The notes beneath the pieces were generated by a model. That model was not told where the DNA came from. It saw only the letters and a program-made list of their open reading frames with translations, and did no database searches. Source: Candidatus Zixiibacteriota bacterium (lineage in GTDB: Bacteria; Zixibacteria; MSB-5A5; GN15; FEB-12). Taken from it: a stretch of 64,000 nt of DNA. The first letter of the stretch is position 1. The number at the start of each line of letters is the position of its first letter. The position numbers and the translations under genes were made by a program. Where the stretch lies: NCBI GenBank assembly GCA_022571985.1, contig JACZWU010000006.1, positions 155,467 to 219,466 on the forward strand, given 5' to 3'. Positions 38,379 through 48,500 of the stretch are shown here, piece by piece.

Positions 38379-39122
38379 CTACTCGCACCAGAGTCCGCGA
38401 TAGGTCCATTTGTACTTGGCGCCCGTCGCACGGACCGCGCTGTCGAGCGGCATTTCCACATCGTCCCAGGTGTGATGTAGCTCACTAAACTCAATGGTGG
38501 CGTCCAAAGCATCGTACGCCACATCGTCCTTGTGCAAATCAACTTTCGTATAGGAGTCGGGATAGATTGAGGGAGAGTAGCTCGAAACGCCATCCTTAAT
38601 GAACTCGGCGAAGTTATCGACCGTTTCAAACAGCTCTGAACTCAGCCCCGCGACAGCTGGCACGGACTCCGCGGAAAACAAGTGTGTACCGTCAAGGTAA
38701 CTCATCTGAGTGTATGTCCGTGATTCAGCGTGGCCGATGGCAGCCTTGATCAATGGCATCGCGTCCAAAAGAATCCAAGGTGCAAGCCGAGCAATAAGAG
38801 ACAAGTCGGCCCAGCGGTCGGTTACGTAGACCGAGGGCACCGGAGTTGCACCTGATTTGTCTATGACGCCGATACGATATGCACTCGAGATTGTCTCGAA
38901 ATTCAGAATGGGCGGAATGGGCGAGACGCTTAGCTTCTTAAGCCACAGAATACAGTAGGAAACTACGCTCCAACCATTGATTACTTGCGGTTCAAGCCAT
39001 GATACCGGGAGTTTCTTGCGGAGATCCTCCGGCTTGATGCGGAAATTAAAGATGTACCGCTCCTCCATCCTTGATGTCACGGAACGGAAGAACGGGAACG
39101 TAGCTCTTTTCTTTGTTGTCAT
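38379..39122 (-). CDS. DUF2071-type (acetoacetate-decarboxylase-like fold) protein
   Basis: Residues ~20-60 (YIFNFRIKPEDLRKKLPVSW, then LEPQVINGWSVVSYCILWLK) match the opening of the DUF2071/YqjF family, where the protein starts as a beta-barrel with a P-E-x-L-x-x-x-LP element. Later strands include YRIGVIDKSGATPVPSVYVT and the family-typical YDALDATIEFSELHHTWDD. Function of the family is not established; the fold resembles acetoacetate decarboxylase. At 247 residues it is complete. It is a lone minus-strand gene in the second repeat-bounded segment. Confidence 0.65.
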   Translation of the reverse strand: MTTKKRATFPFFRSVTSRMEERYIFNFRIKPEDLRKKLPVSWLEPQVINGWSVVSYCILWLKKLSVSPIPPILNFETISSAYRIGVIDKSGATPVPSVYVTDRWADLSLIARLAPWILLDAMPLIKAAIGHAESRTYTQMSYLDGTHLFSAESVPAVAGLSSELFETVDNFAEFIKDGVSSYSPSIYPDSYTKVDLHKDDVAYDALDATIEFSELHHTWDDVEMPLDSAVRATGAKYKWTYRGLWCE

Positions 39123-39500
39123 GTGGAACTGTCTCCCTAGCTTTCTGTACGGTGTAAGTCGTCAAACTAAGTCAATATACTGTCGTAGAAGTTAAGTCAA
39201 AAATTTCTGATTTGCAACAGTTTTTCGATATGCGTTTTTCATCTTCCTTGACTCTTGCGTGATCCATCAACGCCTTTTGCGGGCATCGCATATTCAACTG
39301 AACTAAGATTTGAATCAATCTTCAGCATTATCTTAATTGTGCCCCGTTCCGCGTTCAAACAGAATGGAAGATTCTGCTTCCAAGGCATGCGCTTACCTGC
39401 TCAATCCTTTTTTTGCCCTACTTGGCAATTATATGCAGACTAATAAACTCAATTGTGTGTTGGTCACAATTCAATTTACGTTAGCTAATACAATTATCTC
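39123..39500. other. Intergenic region without a visible gene
   Basis: About 380 bp between the DUF2071 gene and the 118-aa gene. No ORF with a ribosome site, hairpin or repeat stands out. Confidence 0.3.
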
Positions 39501-39857
39501 CTATGGAAGGCTGATTTCTGGTGGTACTTGAACCTCCTTAACACACTCCCACTTTTTCAATAGTGAAGTGTAACGGCTTGAATCTTCCCCCTTTGGAAAA
39601 ATTATATGCATATACCGCGCCAAATCACGTTCCTCCTTTGACAGCGCCTCTGCTGGCTTCTTAGCCAAGTCGGGCGCCACGAATGAAATCCGGCTTCCAT
39701 TAGGTAGGCCTTTGATGCGGAAGAATTTCCTTCCTTTGACTTGTCTAAACACTCGTCGAGTTGCATCATACTCCCAACCCGTCTTCAGTTTCACTACTAG
39801 GTATGGCCTTAGGTTTTGTGGTCCAAGGCCATGATGAAGTCCTCCCTTCGAATACAC
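39501..39857 (-). CDS. Protein of unknown function next to the subtilase (118 aa)
   Basis: It has no signal peptide or membrane helix and is strongly basic. Landmarks are PYLVVKLKTGWEYDATRRVF and RQVKGRKFFRIKGLPNGSRI, then a helical segment LSKEERDLARYMHIIF. It starts 7 bp after the subtilase stop on the same strand, so co-expression is likely. In function it may be an inhibitor, chaperone or propeptide-like partner of the protease, as encoded in similar pairs; that is inference. The N-terminal MYSKGGLHHGLGPQN is Gly-rich and may be flexible. Confidence 0.55.
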   Translation of the reverse strand: MYSKGGLHHGLGPQNLRPYLVVKLKTGWEYDATRRVFRQVKGRKFFRIKGLPNGSRISFVAPDLAKKPAEALSKEERDLARYMHIIFPKGEDSSRYTSLLKKWECVKEVQVPPEISLP

Positions 39858-39864
39858 TTTACGG

Positions 39865-41322
39865 TCACCTAATTCGTCGTAGTGCTTTTATAAGATTTGG
39901 TTGAGGTCCTATGTGTTGCCTCAGGGGAGCCCCAGGACCAGGCTCCTGTGGTGTTCCGGTTCGGATCAGGAGGCTTCTCACTTTACGTGGAGTAAGGAGA
40001 CCTCTTCGTCGCGTCTTGGCACGACCCTGGATACATGCCACCGCACCAGTTACAATCGGAGAGGCGCTGGATGTTCCTGAAAAATGAAGTGTGTACCAGC
40101 GGTTCTCACTTCCTCCCTGAGCGTCACCATAGCCTAACGTTGTCACATGCCACCCCCATGCCTGAACATTAACAATCTTTCCATAGTTCGAAAACCAAAT
40201 CCTCGATCGGGGCACTCCGATATGCTGGTATCGTGTCCCGGGATCACCGCCGCTAAAGGGACGGCGTCCGAAATAATCATAGAAGTTTGTTGGCGGCACT
40301 CCGGCTCCGACGACTATCGCTCCCGAATCTCTTTGCAGTCCAGTACCTCTGTATATGCGCGAATCAAAGTTTTCATTCCCATTGCCGGCGGCTTCTACAA
40401 CCGTGATGTCCCTGTCGGTTGCAAACCTTATTGCAGAAAATACATCATTCCAATACTGCATAGCAACATAATTTCCTCGTGGGCCGGTTCCCTGCAGTTC
40501 AATAAGAATCACGTCTCCTGCTCGCAAGCGCCTAGCCGCATTTCTGATCGCGAGAGCAGTGTTCCATCTTCCGCTAATAATGGCTGAATGCACGGCGCCC
40601 CGTGCTCTATGGGCGATACCTACTGTGCCAATTTCTCCGGGACGACTTATAATTTCGCCCAACACCGCAGTACCATGGTTACGCCATCCGACATCATTGA
40701 TTACTGTTCCTCCCAAAAACCGGATTCCCCGAGGTAAATCTTCGTGCCTACGATTCCAATTTCCTTCTATATCACAAACGGTAATTCTTTCGCCACGTCC
40801 TCCGCGTAGTGGCCAAACTGCCATGGCTCCGATACCATTAGGCGGGGAATCCAGATATCCTTGGGCTGGCTCAAAGTTCCTGCTGCCCACACGGGCACCA
40901 ATTGCCAAAGCAGGCAGAACTGGTTTAGGCGCAACGAAAGCTTTCCAAACTGACTTGCTTCCGTTAAGCCGTCTTGCTAAGGCAGAAAGATCCTTGGTCC
41001 TCCCTGGCACCACCTGCACAAAAGCGGCGTGGGCAAAATCAGCTGTTACACGTGTTCTTAAAGATGACGGAGCGGCGGTGACACGTTCTCGAATAGGCCT
41101 GCTGGTCATTTCGAAATGTGAAGCAATACGTTTAGCTCTAAAAGTTTCTAAGATTCGATTAAGCGACTTGGCATTTTGTTCTTGTTCGGGAGGGGCCACA
41201 AAGCCTGCCTTGGAGTAGGCTACACGACTGTCATGTCGCAACTCTACCACTACATAATCAAGTGTTTTCGGCTCTGAAACTGGTACCATTAACTGACCGG
41301 CATCTGTTAACTTTCTTGCCAT
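39865..41322 (-). CDS. Subtilisin-family serine protease (S8)
   Basis: AAAAGGAGG lies 7 nt before ATG 41322, so this start is preferred to one at 41352. The 485-residue protein has a ~150-residue N-terminal part, perhaps a prodomain. The catalytic triad is intact: Asp near 182 in ITVCDIEGNWN, His near 214 in WRNHGTAVLGEI, and Ser near 418 in FSGTSSASPIVTG. The oxyanion Asn is in VVEAAGNGNENF. No obvious signal peptide, so export may need another route or the enzyme stays inside. It is basic (R-rich C-terminus). It is followed by the 118-aa gene. A second, degenerate subtilase lies at 22259-24607. Confidence 0.85.
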   Translation of the reverse strand: MARKLTDAGQLMVPVSEPKTLDYVVVELRHDSRVAYSKAGFVAPPEQEQNAKSLNRILETFRAKRIASHFEMTSRPIRERVTAAPSSLRTRVTADFAHAAFVQVVPGRTKDLSALARRLNGSKSVWKAFVAPKPVLPALAIGARVGSRNFEPAQGYLDSPPNGIGAMAVWPLRGGRGERITVCDIEGNWNRRHEDLPRGIRFLGGTVINDVGWRNHGTAVLGEIISRPGEIGTVGIAHRARGAVHSAIISGRWNTALAIRNAARRLRAGDVILIELQGTGPRGNYVAMQYWNDVFSAIRFATDRDITVVEAAGNGNENFDSRIYRGTGLQRDSGAIVVGAGVPPTNFYDYFGRRPFSGGDPGTRYQHIGVPRSRIWFSNYGKIVNVQAWGWHVTTLGYGDAQGGSENRWYTLHFSGTSSASPIVTGAVACIQGRAKTRRRGLLTPRKVRSLLIRTGTPQEPGPGAPLRQHIGPQPNLIKALRRIR

Positions 41323-41455
41323 CTTAAACCTCCTTTTAAATTCTACGGACAAAATACATATCTACGATATGCTAGACCATATTCCTAGTTGCTCTAGCGT
41401 GCGCACTGTTGAAATTCTCAAAGCGCGATGAGCGCTGCCCATTTTATATTGCTTC

Positions 41456-42070
41456 CTACTGTTTTTTGCCACTTTGCAATCCAGCTATATCAATTTTGAT
41501 GATTTCACGGTGCTTTCTGACCCATTTGAGGAAAGTATCAAGTATGTTATGAATTCCGTCTGCGCCACCACCTAGTAAGGCACCGGTCAGGAAGGCATCT
41601 ACAGCAGTAAAAAACGATATTTGCGTCGTGCTCATGCTCTTAAACACGACCGGATCAACCAGTGGCTGCAGGACCCGTAAGCCCAGTACACCTACAAGAA
41701 TGCCGAGGACCAGTGAAGTCAACAGCGTAAGACTTCTTGTTTCAGCGCTGAATTGCTCTTTATCGGCTTTTGCTTTGTCTAAATCAACTTGGGATTTAGG
41801 CAGTAAATTCATCGCTGCAATTATGGCGTTCTCTAGTGTTTTCTTTTGCGGCCCCCGCCATGCGGCCATTATTACCTCCACCGATCTTTCTATAACCAAT
41901 GCGACCAAGGATAGGAGGCCGAATAACACAGTGACATCGTAAGCATTCAGCTGCCAAAATGGAACACCTATTGGCCGAAGGATTCCCGCCAAAACGACCA
42001 ATAGAAACGTCGATATGAATGAAAACCAGACATAGATTTTCACGTGTGTAGTAGTTTCTTTTGTAAACAT
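41456..42070 (-). CDS. Membrane protein with four helices (unknown function)
   Basis: GGAGG lies about 8 nt before ATG 42070, which is the preferred start. Hydrophobic segments are near the N-terminus (FSFISTFLLVVLAGIL), then YDVTVLFGLLSLVALVI, and a second pair after a charged cytoplasmic loop (LTLLTSLVLGILVGVLGL; FTAVDAFLTGALLGGGADG). The loop between the pairs is helical and charged (DKAKADKEQFSAETR). It ends in a basic tail. No family is recognised with certainty; the layout resembles holin-like or small scaffold membrane proteins. It lies between the secreted nuclease and subtilase genes on the same strand. Confidence 0.55.
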   Translation of the reverse strand: MFTKETTTHVKIYVWFSFISTFLLVVLAGILRPIGVPFWQLNAYDVTVLFGLLSLVALVIERSVEVIMAAWRGPQKKTLENAIIAAMNLLPKSQVDLDKAKADKEQFSAETRSLTLLTSLVLGILVGVLGLRVLQPLVDPVVFKSMSTTQISFFTAVDAFLTGALLGGGADGIHNILDTFLKWVRKHREIIKIDIAGLQSGKKQ

Positions 42071-42084
42071 CTCCATTTCCTCCC

Positions 42085-42975
42085 TTACAAAGGCCATACG
42101 TCAGCTATCTGACGCTCCAGTGCATTTTCAATATCGTCAGGTAAATCCGGAAAGAAATCATAGCCCGATATTTCTTCCAATCTGTCTACGCTAATCACAT
42201 AGTCACTTGGTATACCAGGTATCTGATCACGCAAATTTGGTAGAAGAAATGCGAACATATCGAAACTTCCGTCATCTCTGGTAGACAGTATAGCCTTGAA
42301 GCAGTGGGTTGGTACTGCAACATTTCCGTTGCCGATGAAATCTGTTGGTGCTACAAAAGTGCTGTCTGAGGAAAGGAACAGATTGCCGGTTACTACCCAT
42401 GCCTCACCGTGGGCTCCTACGAGGTCTCGGACTTCTGATTCTAAGTTTTTCCAAATTCGCCGATTTAGTGAAGGGCTTTGAGGCGTCATATTACTAAGCA
42501 AAAAGGTCGTTGACATTGCTTCTCTGTTTCGCTTGAAGGCAGCGGCCGGTGCGTTGTGACCTCTGTCATATCCACTGTTTCTGTAATCTGCCAATTCAGA
42601 TCGCTGGCCAATCGAGAGCTGAGGATCGGCCCTGAAGTCATTAGTTCTGGATTGGCCGCCCTGCAAGTTGGATTCCGATAGATAGTAGGCCACCCAGTAC
42701 GGGATCTTCCAGCCGTTGTTGTGGTTGATTACAAAATAGCCTTTATCGAGAACCGAACCAGAGTGACCGGCAATTCCCCATCTCAGATTAGAATCATCTC
42801 TTAGAATTGTTCCGGGTTCACTTGCAGAAGTAATTCCTTGATGGTAGGACAGAAGCGTATCGAGTTTTGCTTCGATTCTGTCCAGACGTTCTTCGGTAGT
42901 ATCCTGGGCATACGTAACGTTGGCCAGCAAAAGGATCAATGACAAGAATGCAACACAGTTACTCTTGTGTTTCAT
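42085..42975 (-). CDS. Secreted DNA/RNA non-specific endonuclease (NucA/EndoG type)
   Basis: AAAGGACC precedes ATG 42975, and the protein opens with a signal peptide (VAFLSLILLLANVTYAQD). After a short helical linker, the nuclease domain starts at ~55. The active-site motif is YDRGHNAPAAAF (Asp-Arg-Gly-His-Asn, near residue 140), followed by TTFLLSNMTPQSPSLNRRIW and the Asn/Glu-bearing helix (WKNLESEVRDL), then VVTGNLF. These are the conserved parts of the betabetaalpha-metal nucleases (EndoG, Serratia nuclease). It should degrade DNA and RNA outside the cell. Full length of 296 residues. It lies next to an Ada-like small protein. Confidence 0.85.
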   Translation of the reverse strand: MKHKSNCVAFLSLILLLANVTYAQDTTEERLDRIEAKLDTLLSYHQGITSASEPGTILRDDSNLRWGIAGHSGSVLDKGYFVINHNNGWKIPYWVAYYLSESNLQGGQSRTNDFRADPQLSIGQRSELADYRNSGYDRGHNAPAAAFKRNREAMSTTFLLSNMTPQSPSLNRRIWKNLESEVRDLVGAHGEAWVVTGNLFLSSDSTFVAPTDFIGNGNVAVPTHCFKAILSTRDDGSFDMFAFLLPNLRDQIPGIPSDYVISVDRLEEISGYDFFPDLPDDIENALERQIADVWPL

Positions 42976-43001
42976 ATCTAGGTCCTTTCTTTTAATTCGA
43001 T

Positions 43002-43223
43002 TCATCTCTGTGAATCACCAAGGCATTTCGCACAATTGTCATAGCCGGCACTATGAGCCTGCGTCAATGATGTGAATGGTTTGTCGTTACCGGCTGCGAT
43101 AATCTCATCAATCTGGCAGCCATTACCTGCCGTGTCTTCATTGTCGAGGTCGTGCACCTCAGTAGTTGATGTGTTGCCAAGATACTGCTCACCATTCATG
43201 TTTCCTCTAAACCTTCTCACCAT
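43002..43223 (-). CDS. Small Ada-like zinc-motif protein (73 aa)
   Basis: The sequence has EVHDLDNEDTAGNGCQIDEI and HSAGYDNCAKCLG, resembling the Ada-type zinc-binding motif (V-H-x-x-x...C near the middle, then GY-x-x-C-x-x-C). Two starts have ribosome sites: ATG 43223 (GGAGG) and ATG 43199 (GAGG). It lies 26 bp upstream of the secreted nuclease start on the same strand, so the pair is probably co-transcribed. Ada-like zinc motifs occur attached to extracellular nucleases and also at the end of the PHP protein in this window; here it is a free peptide. Confidence 0.5.
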   Translation of the reverse strand: MVRRFRGNMNGEQYLGNTSTTEVHDLDNEDTAGNGCQIDEIIAAGNDKPFTSLTQAHSAGYDNCAKCLGDSQR

Positions 43224-43573
43224 ATAGGGCCTCCGCTGGAATATGCTTTGTTTTCATTAGCTAAATTAATCTTGTAAAGTTTTTCGCACATGCAATCGGT
43301 GAAATAAGCCTCTTCACAGGTTGCTTATTCCCGTACTGGTGCTTTCTGTTTTTCGGACATCATAATAACCCAAAGTTTACACCTTTTGGGCGTTGTTTTT
43401 TGTTCTAATCCTCCCCTCGCTATTAAATCAGTTTGTTTATCGCGTGATGAATATTGCTAAACACTCTGTATGAGAAAGGGAAATCCTGCTTGGAATTACT
43501 TGGCTAAATCCGGTTTAATCATTTTCATGAATTCCCTTCCCTTTTAAATGCAAATTGATTCATAAAGTCAACT
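43224..43573. other. Intergenic region without a visible gene
   Basis: About 350 bp upstream of the Ada-like gene. TTTGCATTTAAAAGG-like runs near 43540 could hold a promoter of the minus-strand gene downstream, but no box is convincing. Confidence 0.3.
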
Positions 43574-44107
43574 CTATTGTTTCTTCAACAATATTAGGGC
43601 ATTCTCAGCGGATCTTTGGTATGGGTGGTTTTTGTCAGTTGAAATTTTATTTAACAAATCTTGCGCATCTTTTGATCTTAGCAAAGAAAGACCAAAAATC
43701 GTTTGCTTCATAAATCCATCACGAAAATCCTTTGTCATTCTTTTAGTAAAAGCTTCTTGAGATTCTTTTTTTAGAATTTCCAGATTCTCCTCACTTAAAC
43801 CAAAATTACTTTTTTCATTCAGGAGTTTTTGCCTGTCGGCATATAATCTTAGTGTTGTGGCTTCAAGGTTTTTGATAAAATCTTTAGGAACACCATCCTG
43901 AACAAATTTAATTATCACAGGTGTCACTGCTTGTTCATTTTTCTGGACAAATTCAACAAATGAATCTTCCTCGCCTTCTTCGCAAGATCCAGTCAAATAA
44001 TCTAAGAGTTGTGCCCTAATATCCGAGTTTAACGGCTGGGCAATGATTTCTGTTCTACAGAGAAAAAACCCGCAAACAATCATTATAAAGAAAATTGAAA
44101 ACCTCAC
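43574..44107 (-). CDS. Secreted helical repeat protein (177 aa)
   Basis: A signal peptide is present (FSIFFIMIVCGFFLCRTEII, ending near IIAQ). The mature part is mostly helical. It includes LLDYLTGSCEEGEEDSFVEF, VTPVIIKFVQDGVPKDFI and, near the end, QTIFGLSLLRSKDAQDLLNK and PYQRSAENALILLKK. These last two look like HEAT-type repeats. No catalytic motif. It starts 14 bp after the zincin-like gene stop on the same strand, so the two are probably co-expressed. It may act as a periplasmic scaffold or protease partner; the sequence does not decide. Confidence 0.55.
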   Translation of the reverse strand: MRFSIFFIMIVCGFFLCRTEIIAQPLNSDIRAQLLDYLTGSCEEGEEDSFVEFVQKNEQAVTPVIIKFVQDGVPKDFIKNLEATTLRLYADRQKLLNEKSNFGLSEENLEILKKESQEAFTKRMTKDFRDGFMKQTIFGLSLLRSKDAQDLLNKISTDKNHPYQRSAENALILLKKQ

Positions 44108-44121
44108 TTTTGACTCCTTTT

Positions 44122-45075
44122 TTAATTAGCCAATAAGACTCCATCGTCCCATAGCCTTTTTCTCCAGTCAACACATTGATCAGAAGAGACATTCCCTACA
44201 CAAGAACGCGTGATTAATCCAGGTCTAGCATTATATACACTATTTAAAGCCGACGTTGAGTTAACATGCATTCTGAATAATTCTCCTTCGCTGAAATATA
44301 AAAAGGGATCGCTCGTATTATAGAAGGGCCACATAATACATTTTTTGTTAAAGTCGGGGGAACTTTTATGTCTCGCTGAGAAGCTATGGCCTATTTCGTG
44401 AACGACAGCGATATCCCCAAAGTTTTCTCCCAATACTATAAAATTTGAAAAACCTACTGCTCGCCCCGTTGTAGATGAGCCGCTTACAGTTTCCAAATAA
44501 TAAATATTAATCCGATCATCTTTCCAGCCAACATTATTTTTCCAGTCATCAGGATCTGCAGTCGGAGCAAAGTTATAATAGGTGCTGGCGTCGGTCATGC
44601 TAGTTTTATTTATGATTTCAAATTCGCTAAAGCCTATACCTACATTTTCGGCATCAAATATGCCAATGGTGTAAACAGCGGCATTGCCAGCTTTCAATAG
44701 TTTATCTGTATAAGGACCTTTAACGATCCAAACAGTAACGGGGATATATATTTTGTCCGAAAAAGCAATTTCCTCGATATCTCTGTGAGTAGTCCAGTTA
44801 ACATTATCTCTTATTGCGACAGGCCTTGATTTGGTAAATGCGATTATCTCATTTGTGGATGAAGAAGCACGTAATTTCCCTACATCAATCGTAATACTTG
44901 TAGAAACCCGATCTCGATCATTCACATGCCCTGAGTTACTTTGCCCATCAACTAAAAGACCATGCTCCTCGCCAGCACTGTTTCTAATTCTCACCTTGTC
45001 CGCACATCCAAGTGTGGTCATAAGTACACTCAATAATACGATTAGAATTTGAATATGATTGATCTTTTTACTCAT
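44122..45075 (-). CDS. Zinc metalloprotease lipoprotein (zincin, HExxHxxxxxH)
   Basis: A lipoprotein signal is present (LIVLLSVLMTTLGCADK, Cys near residue 24). The 317-residue protein has the zincin motif HEIGHSFSARH (near residue 225) with a third His ligand. CIMWPFYNTSDPFLYF may be the Met-turn region. This points to the metzincin/M43-like group of exported metalloproteases that cleave proteins outside the cytoplasm. Upstream of the motif the domain is mixed alpha/beta (VTVWIVKGPYTDKLL; GIGFSEFEIINKTS). It is co-oriented with the secreted helical protein after it. Which substrate it cleaves is not visible. Confidence 0.75.
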   Translation of the reverse strand: MSKKINHIQILIVLLSVLMTTLGCADKVRIRNSAGEEHGLLVDGQSNSGHVNDRDRVSTSITIDVGKLRASSSTNEIIAFTKSRPVAIRDNVNWTTHRDIEEIAFSDKIYIPVTVWIVKGPYTDKLLKAGNAAVYTIGIFDAENVGIGFSEFEIINKTSMTDASTYYNFAPTADPDDWKNNVGWKDDRINIYYLETVSGSSTTGRAVGFSNFIVLGENFGDIAVVHEIGHSFSARHKSSPDFNKKCIMWPFYNTSDPFLYFSEGELFRMHVNSTSALNSVYNARPGLITRSCVGNVSSDQCVDWRKRLWDDGVLLAN

Positions 45076-45321
45076 AACTGACCTCTCTCAAAAATAAGTT
45101 ACTACAACAAATACATTTTGCTGAACAATTTCATCGGTTTTGGTTGTTAATTTAAGAATCAGGACTGACAAGGAGTGTCAGTCCAATCTTACAAATATGA
45201 ACTTTGCTCAAATATCTTTTAGATTGATTCTTTGATCTGCTATTTTTGCTGATCAAGAAACTTAAACAGAATTTATCCGATCTTAGAGTCAAAAAATATG
45301 ATTGCCATCCATTATGACATA
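45076..45321. other. Intergenic region upstream of the zincin gene
   Basis: About 245 bp leading to repeat B copy 2. It should hold the promoter of the minus-strand zincin gene. No ORF with a ribosome site. Confidence 0.3.
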
Positions 45322-45490
45322 CACTTCTTTCTAAAATTTTTCTAACTAAACGAGCAAGAACAGCAGACAATAAGGGAAAACTCCAGACACTTTGTTTCAC
45401 GTAAGTAATTGCTATTATTAGAGGTTAGTGTCTTGTGCTTCCTTTTTTGGGGCTGTCGAATAGGCTCAGAATTTGCATTTTGTTACCTTG
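45322..45490 (+). repeat. Interspersed repeat family B, copy 2 (hairpin-forming)
   Basis: ACTTCTTTCTAAAATTTTTC begins it, a diverged version of the core, then AACGAGCAAGAACAGCAGA as in copy 1. CCAGACACT and AGTGTCTTG form an inverted pair, and the end is GGGGCTGTCGAATAGGCTCA. It lies upstream of the promoter of the kinase gene. Copy 1 is at 38005-38160. Confidence 0.6.
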
Positions 45491-45520
45491 TCAAGCCACG
45501 TTATGAATTCGGTAAGGGAA

Positions 45521-45549
45521 TTGACGCTATGGAATTAGTAATATATATT
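45521..45549 (+). promoter_or_regulatory. Promoter of the kinase/AAA+ regulator gene
   Basis: TTGACG (45521-45526), 17-bp spacer, TATATT (45544-45549). The start codon lies about 40 nt downstream. It is a standard sigma-70-type promoter, so the regulator is likely made constitutively or with separate control. Confidence 0.6.
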
Positions 45550-45587
45550 AAGTTACTTATCATCAATAGTTTATAGCAAGGACTGAT

Positions 45588-48500
45588 TTGGCCGTGACTA
45601 CTTCGAACTTTGAAAGTTCAATGCAATTATCAGAAAACGAATCCGTTTACTTCAAGAGGGGACGTACATCTGATCGAGACGAACGCCTTATGTATCTAAA
45701 TGAGGCTCTTTTCTTGTCTAGAATCAGCCATCCTCACATTGTTAAACTCCGTGACTGTGGTCTTGATGAAATCGGAAAGCCATTCTTGGCTCTGGAAAAG
45801 CTCAATTTTCAACCCGATGCTCTTCCAATCTCAAAAGATACGACTACTCTAATCGGGGATAAGCTAATATCAATTCTTAATGTCATCGACTTATTAGGGT
45901 TTCTAAATTTGTCACAAGGAGACATAAAACCCGAACATCTACTTGTTGATTCTAAAGGTAATTTTGTACTGATAGATTTTGCTCAGATCTTTTCACTTTC
46001 TGATTCAGTTCTGATCGGTACTACAGGGTATCTTGCACCTGAATTGTTTTGGCGTTATGGTTATTCCATTCAATCTGATTTATTCTCCCTAGGTTTGACT
46101 TTTTTAAAACTGTATTATCAGAGTGGAACTTCATCTGATTTGTTAACCAAATATGGATCGAGCTTAAGACCCTGGAGTTCAGAGGATCTCACCATCTTAA
46201 AATCTACTTTAGATAAATCTAATCCGATTGCGAATTGTATTGCTAAGATGATTTCATATTCTCCCTTGACTAGGCAGTCTTCTGGAAGAGATATATTGAA
46301 ATATCTGATTAGCCAGGGGGCGACCAATTGGACTCTCGAGAAATATGATGCCCTAATTTCTAACGCTTTATCAAGTTATATAGCTAAAACTCACTGGATA
46401 TACTATAACAATCGCCTGTTTAGAAGAAAGCCAATCAAAACGATTAACATTAAGCAATGCCACAAGCAGTGCATCTCGTCGTTTAACCACAACTTTAAGA
46501 TACTTTCCAAGTTTTATGTTATAGGAGATAACACAACTCAAAATCTAGAATTCGGACCAACTGGTGTTTCTGTATGCCGCAACAAGTACCAAAGAAATCT
46601 GATTCCGCGATTATTTCCAAAGTCAGTATCTATTCCCAGTTCTTACGATATCAAGGGCAGTTTCCTTAACGACTATACATCAGAGCAGTTTCGCCTGAAC
46701 TATGACTTTCATCTGTGCTACTACACTAGAACAGAAAAGCACGCCAACATATCTAGAAAGGAATCGAATAGTGCAGACCTAGTTGAACTCGTTAGAAATT
46801 GTGCCCTAAAAAATGATCATCGAGAAGGGCTAAAATTAATTACCAATATGAGCAATTCGAAGACTTTAGATTCCAGTAATGCACTAACGCTGCATTCATA
46901 TCATGCATACTTCCAGGCAAGTATTGGCAGTATAAATGAAGCACAAGAAATACTTGAACGAATTTCTCTATCCGAACTGCATAGTGCCTCAGCAATCGCA
47001 CTATCCGAGCACCACTCTTTATCAGGCGGCTGTGCATTTCTCCGAGGAGATTTGACCGGTGCACTCAAACACTTAGATACAGCATTGAGTACTATCGACA
47101 AGGCTATAGGCAGTATAGATACAATCAAGTCAGTTACTTTCAATAGATTAGCTACAGTGAAATGGGTGACTGAAGGAGTGAGTGCTGCTATTCAGTGTAA
47201 TAATATGGCACTACAACATGCCAATAAAACTCAAAACTGTGAACTGCTAGCTTCAATCTATTTGAATAGGTGTATGTATCTGGGCGACTCAGGCAACTTA
47301 TCCTCTGAAAAAAAATGTCAAGATACTCTCCAGCTGTTGATGGCAAGTGTAGATTCACCCTACATAATCTTAAATTACATGCACAATTTCTCCGCGTTTT
47401 GCCTCAGGTCGGGCAATTCCGAACTGGCAGCTAAAACGTTACAAGTAGCATGTGGAATAATATTGGCTATGCCAGATGCGAAGAGAGAATCATCCTATCT
47501 TTTGACACTTCTTGGAAACACATATCTGAGCTCTCGTAAAATGGACAAAGCTTATAAGGCCTTAAGACAAGCGGCAAAAATGAACAGGGATACTGAAAAT
47601 CAGTATGGTTATGGGAAATGCCTTCAGAACATTGCTGAGATTAACGTTCTCATCGGGAATAAGCGACATGCCTTAAGATATCTCAAACTAGCAAGGGCAC
47701 ATTACGAAAAAACCCAGAATGAGCTGGAACTATGCGATATAGCTTTGTTAAAACTATGGTATTCTGAACTCGAAGAACTAAAATTGGTTAACCTCTTTCT
47801 ATTATTACAAAAATGCATTGAAACAGGGAACACACTCGCTGAATTTCTCACTCTTTGGCTAATTTTTCTATGTCATTTCGTAAGAGAGGATTGGAAGGAG
47901 TGTACGCGTACCATTGATAGTATGCGAAAAACCACCAAAAAGCTAGATTCTGAGGCAACTGCAATGGATACTGAACTGCTGGTCAACATTTTGAATAGCG
48001 CTAAGAAATCAGATTCTCATGGGGAACTAGGAAACCTGAGCGTAGAAATTATAAATCTAATAAGAAAACGAAATCCTATTACATTTAGAGATGTCAATTC
48101 AGATGTAGTTCAATACATCCTTGACAATCCCATCGTTCTTCAGGACAAAAAGATATTAAAGCAAATATTGAGTGAAATTCGAATCGAGGGTAGTGTTATG
48201 TTTCCGGAAAAACCTAAAAAAGATAATGTAGATGCCTCTGGCAAAGCTGATAATTCGATAACAAAACGATTCCAGGTCATTAAACAGATTGCTGGCCTTG
48301 TCGACCACAGTAAGAATCTGGATGAGTACGTATCACAGGTGTTGGATTTGACTGTGGAGACTTTGAGTGCTTCCCGAGGTGTGATTTTCATTGTCAGCAA
48401 GTACTCCGAAAGTCCTGAGGTCCTAGGAAGTAGCGGATGTAAAGATAATGATCTAACTGATATAAAGAATATTAGTAAGTCGTTACTGCAGCATGCGCTG

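Noticed and set aside
40559..41218. 219-aa plus-strand ORF across the subtilase
   Set aside because: Antisense to a gene with an intact catalytic triad. The plus frame is Pro/Arg/Ser-rich with no ribosome site.
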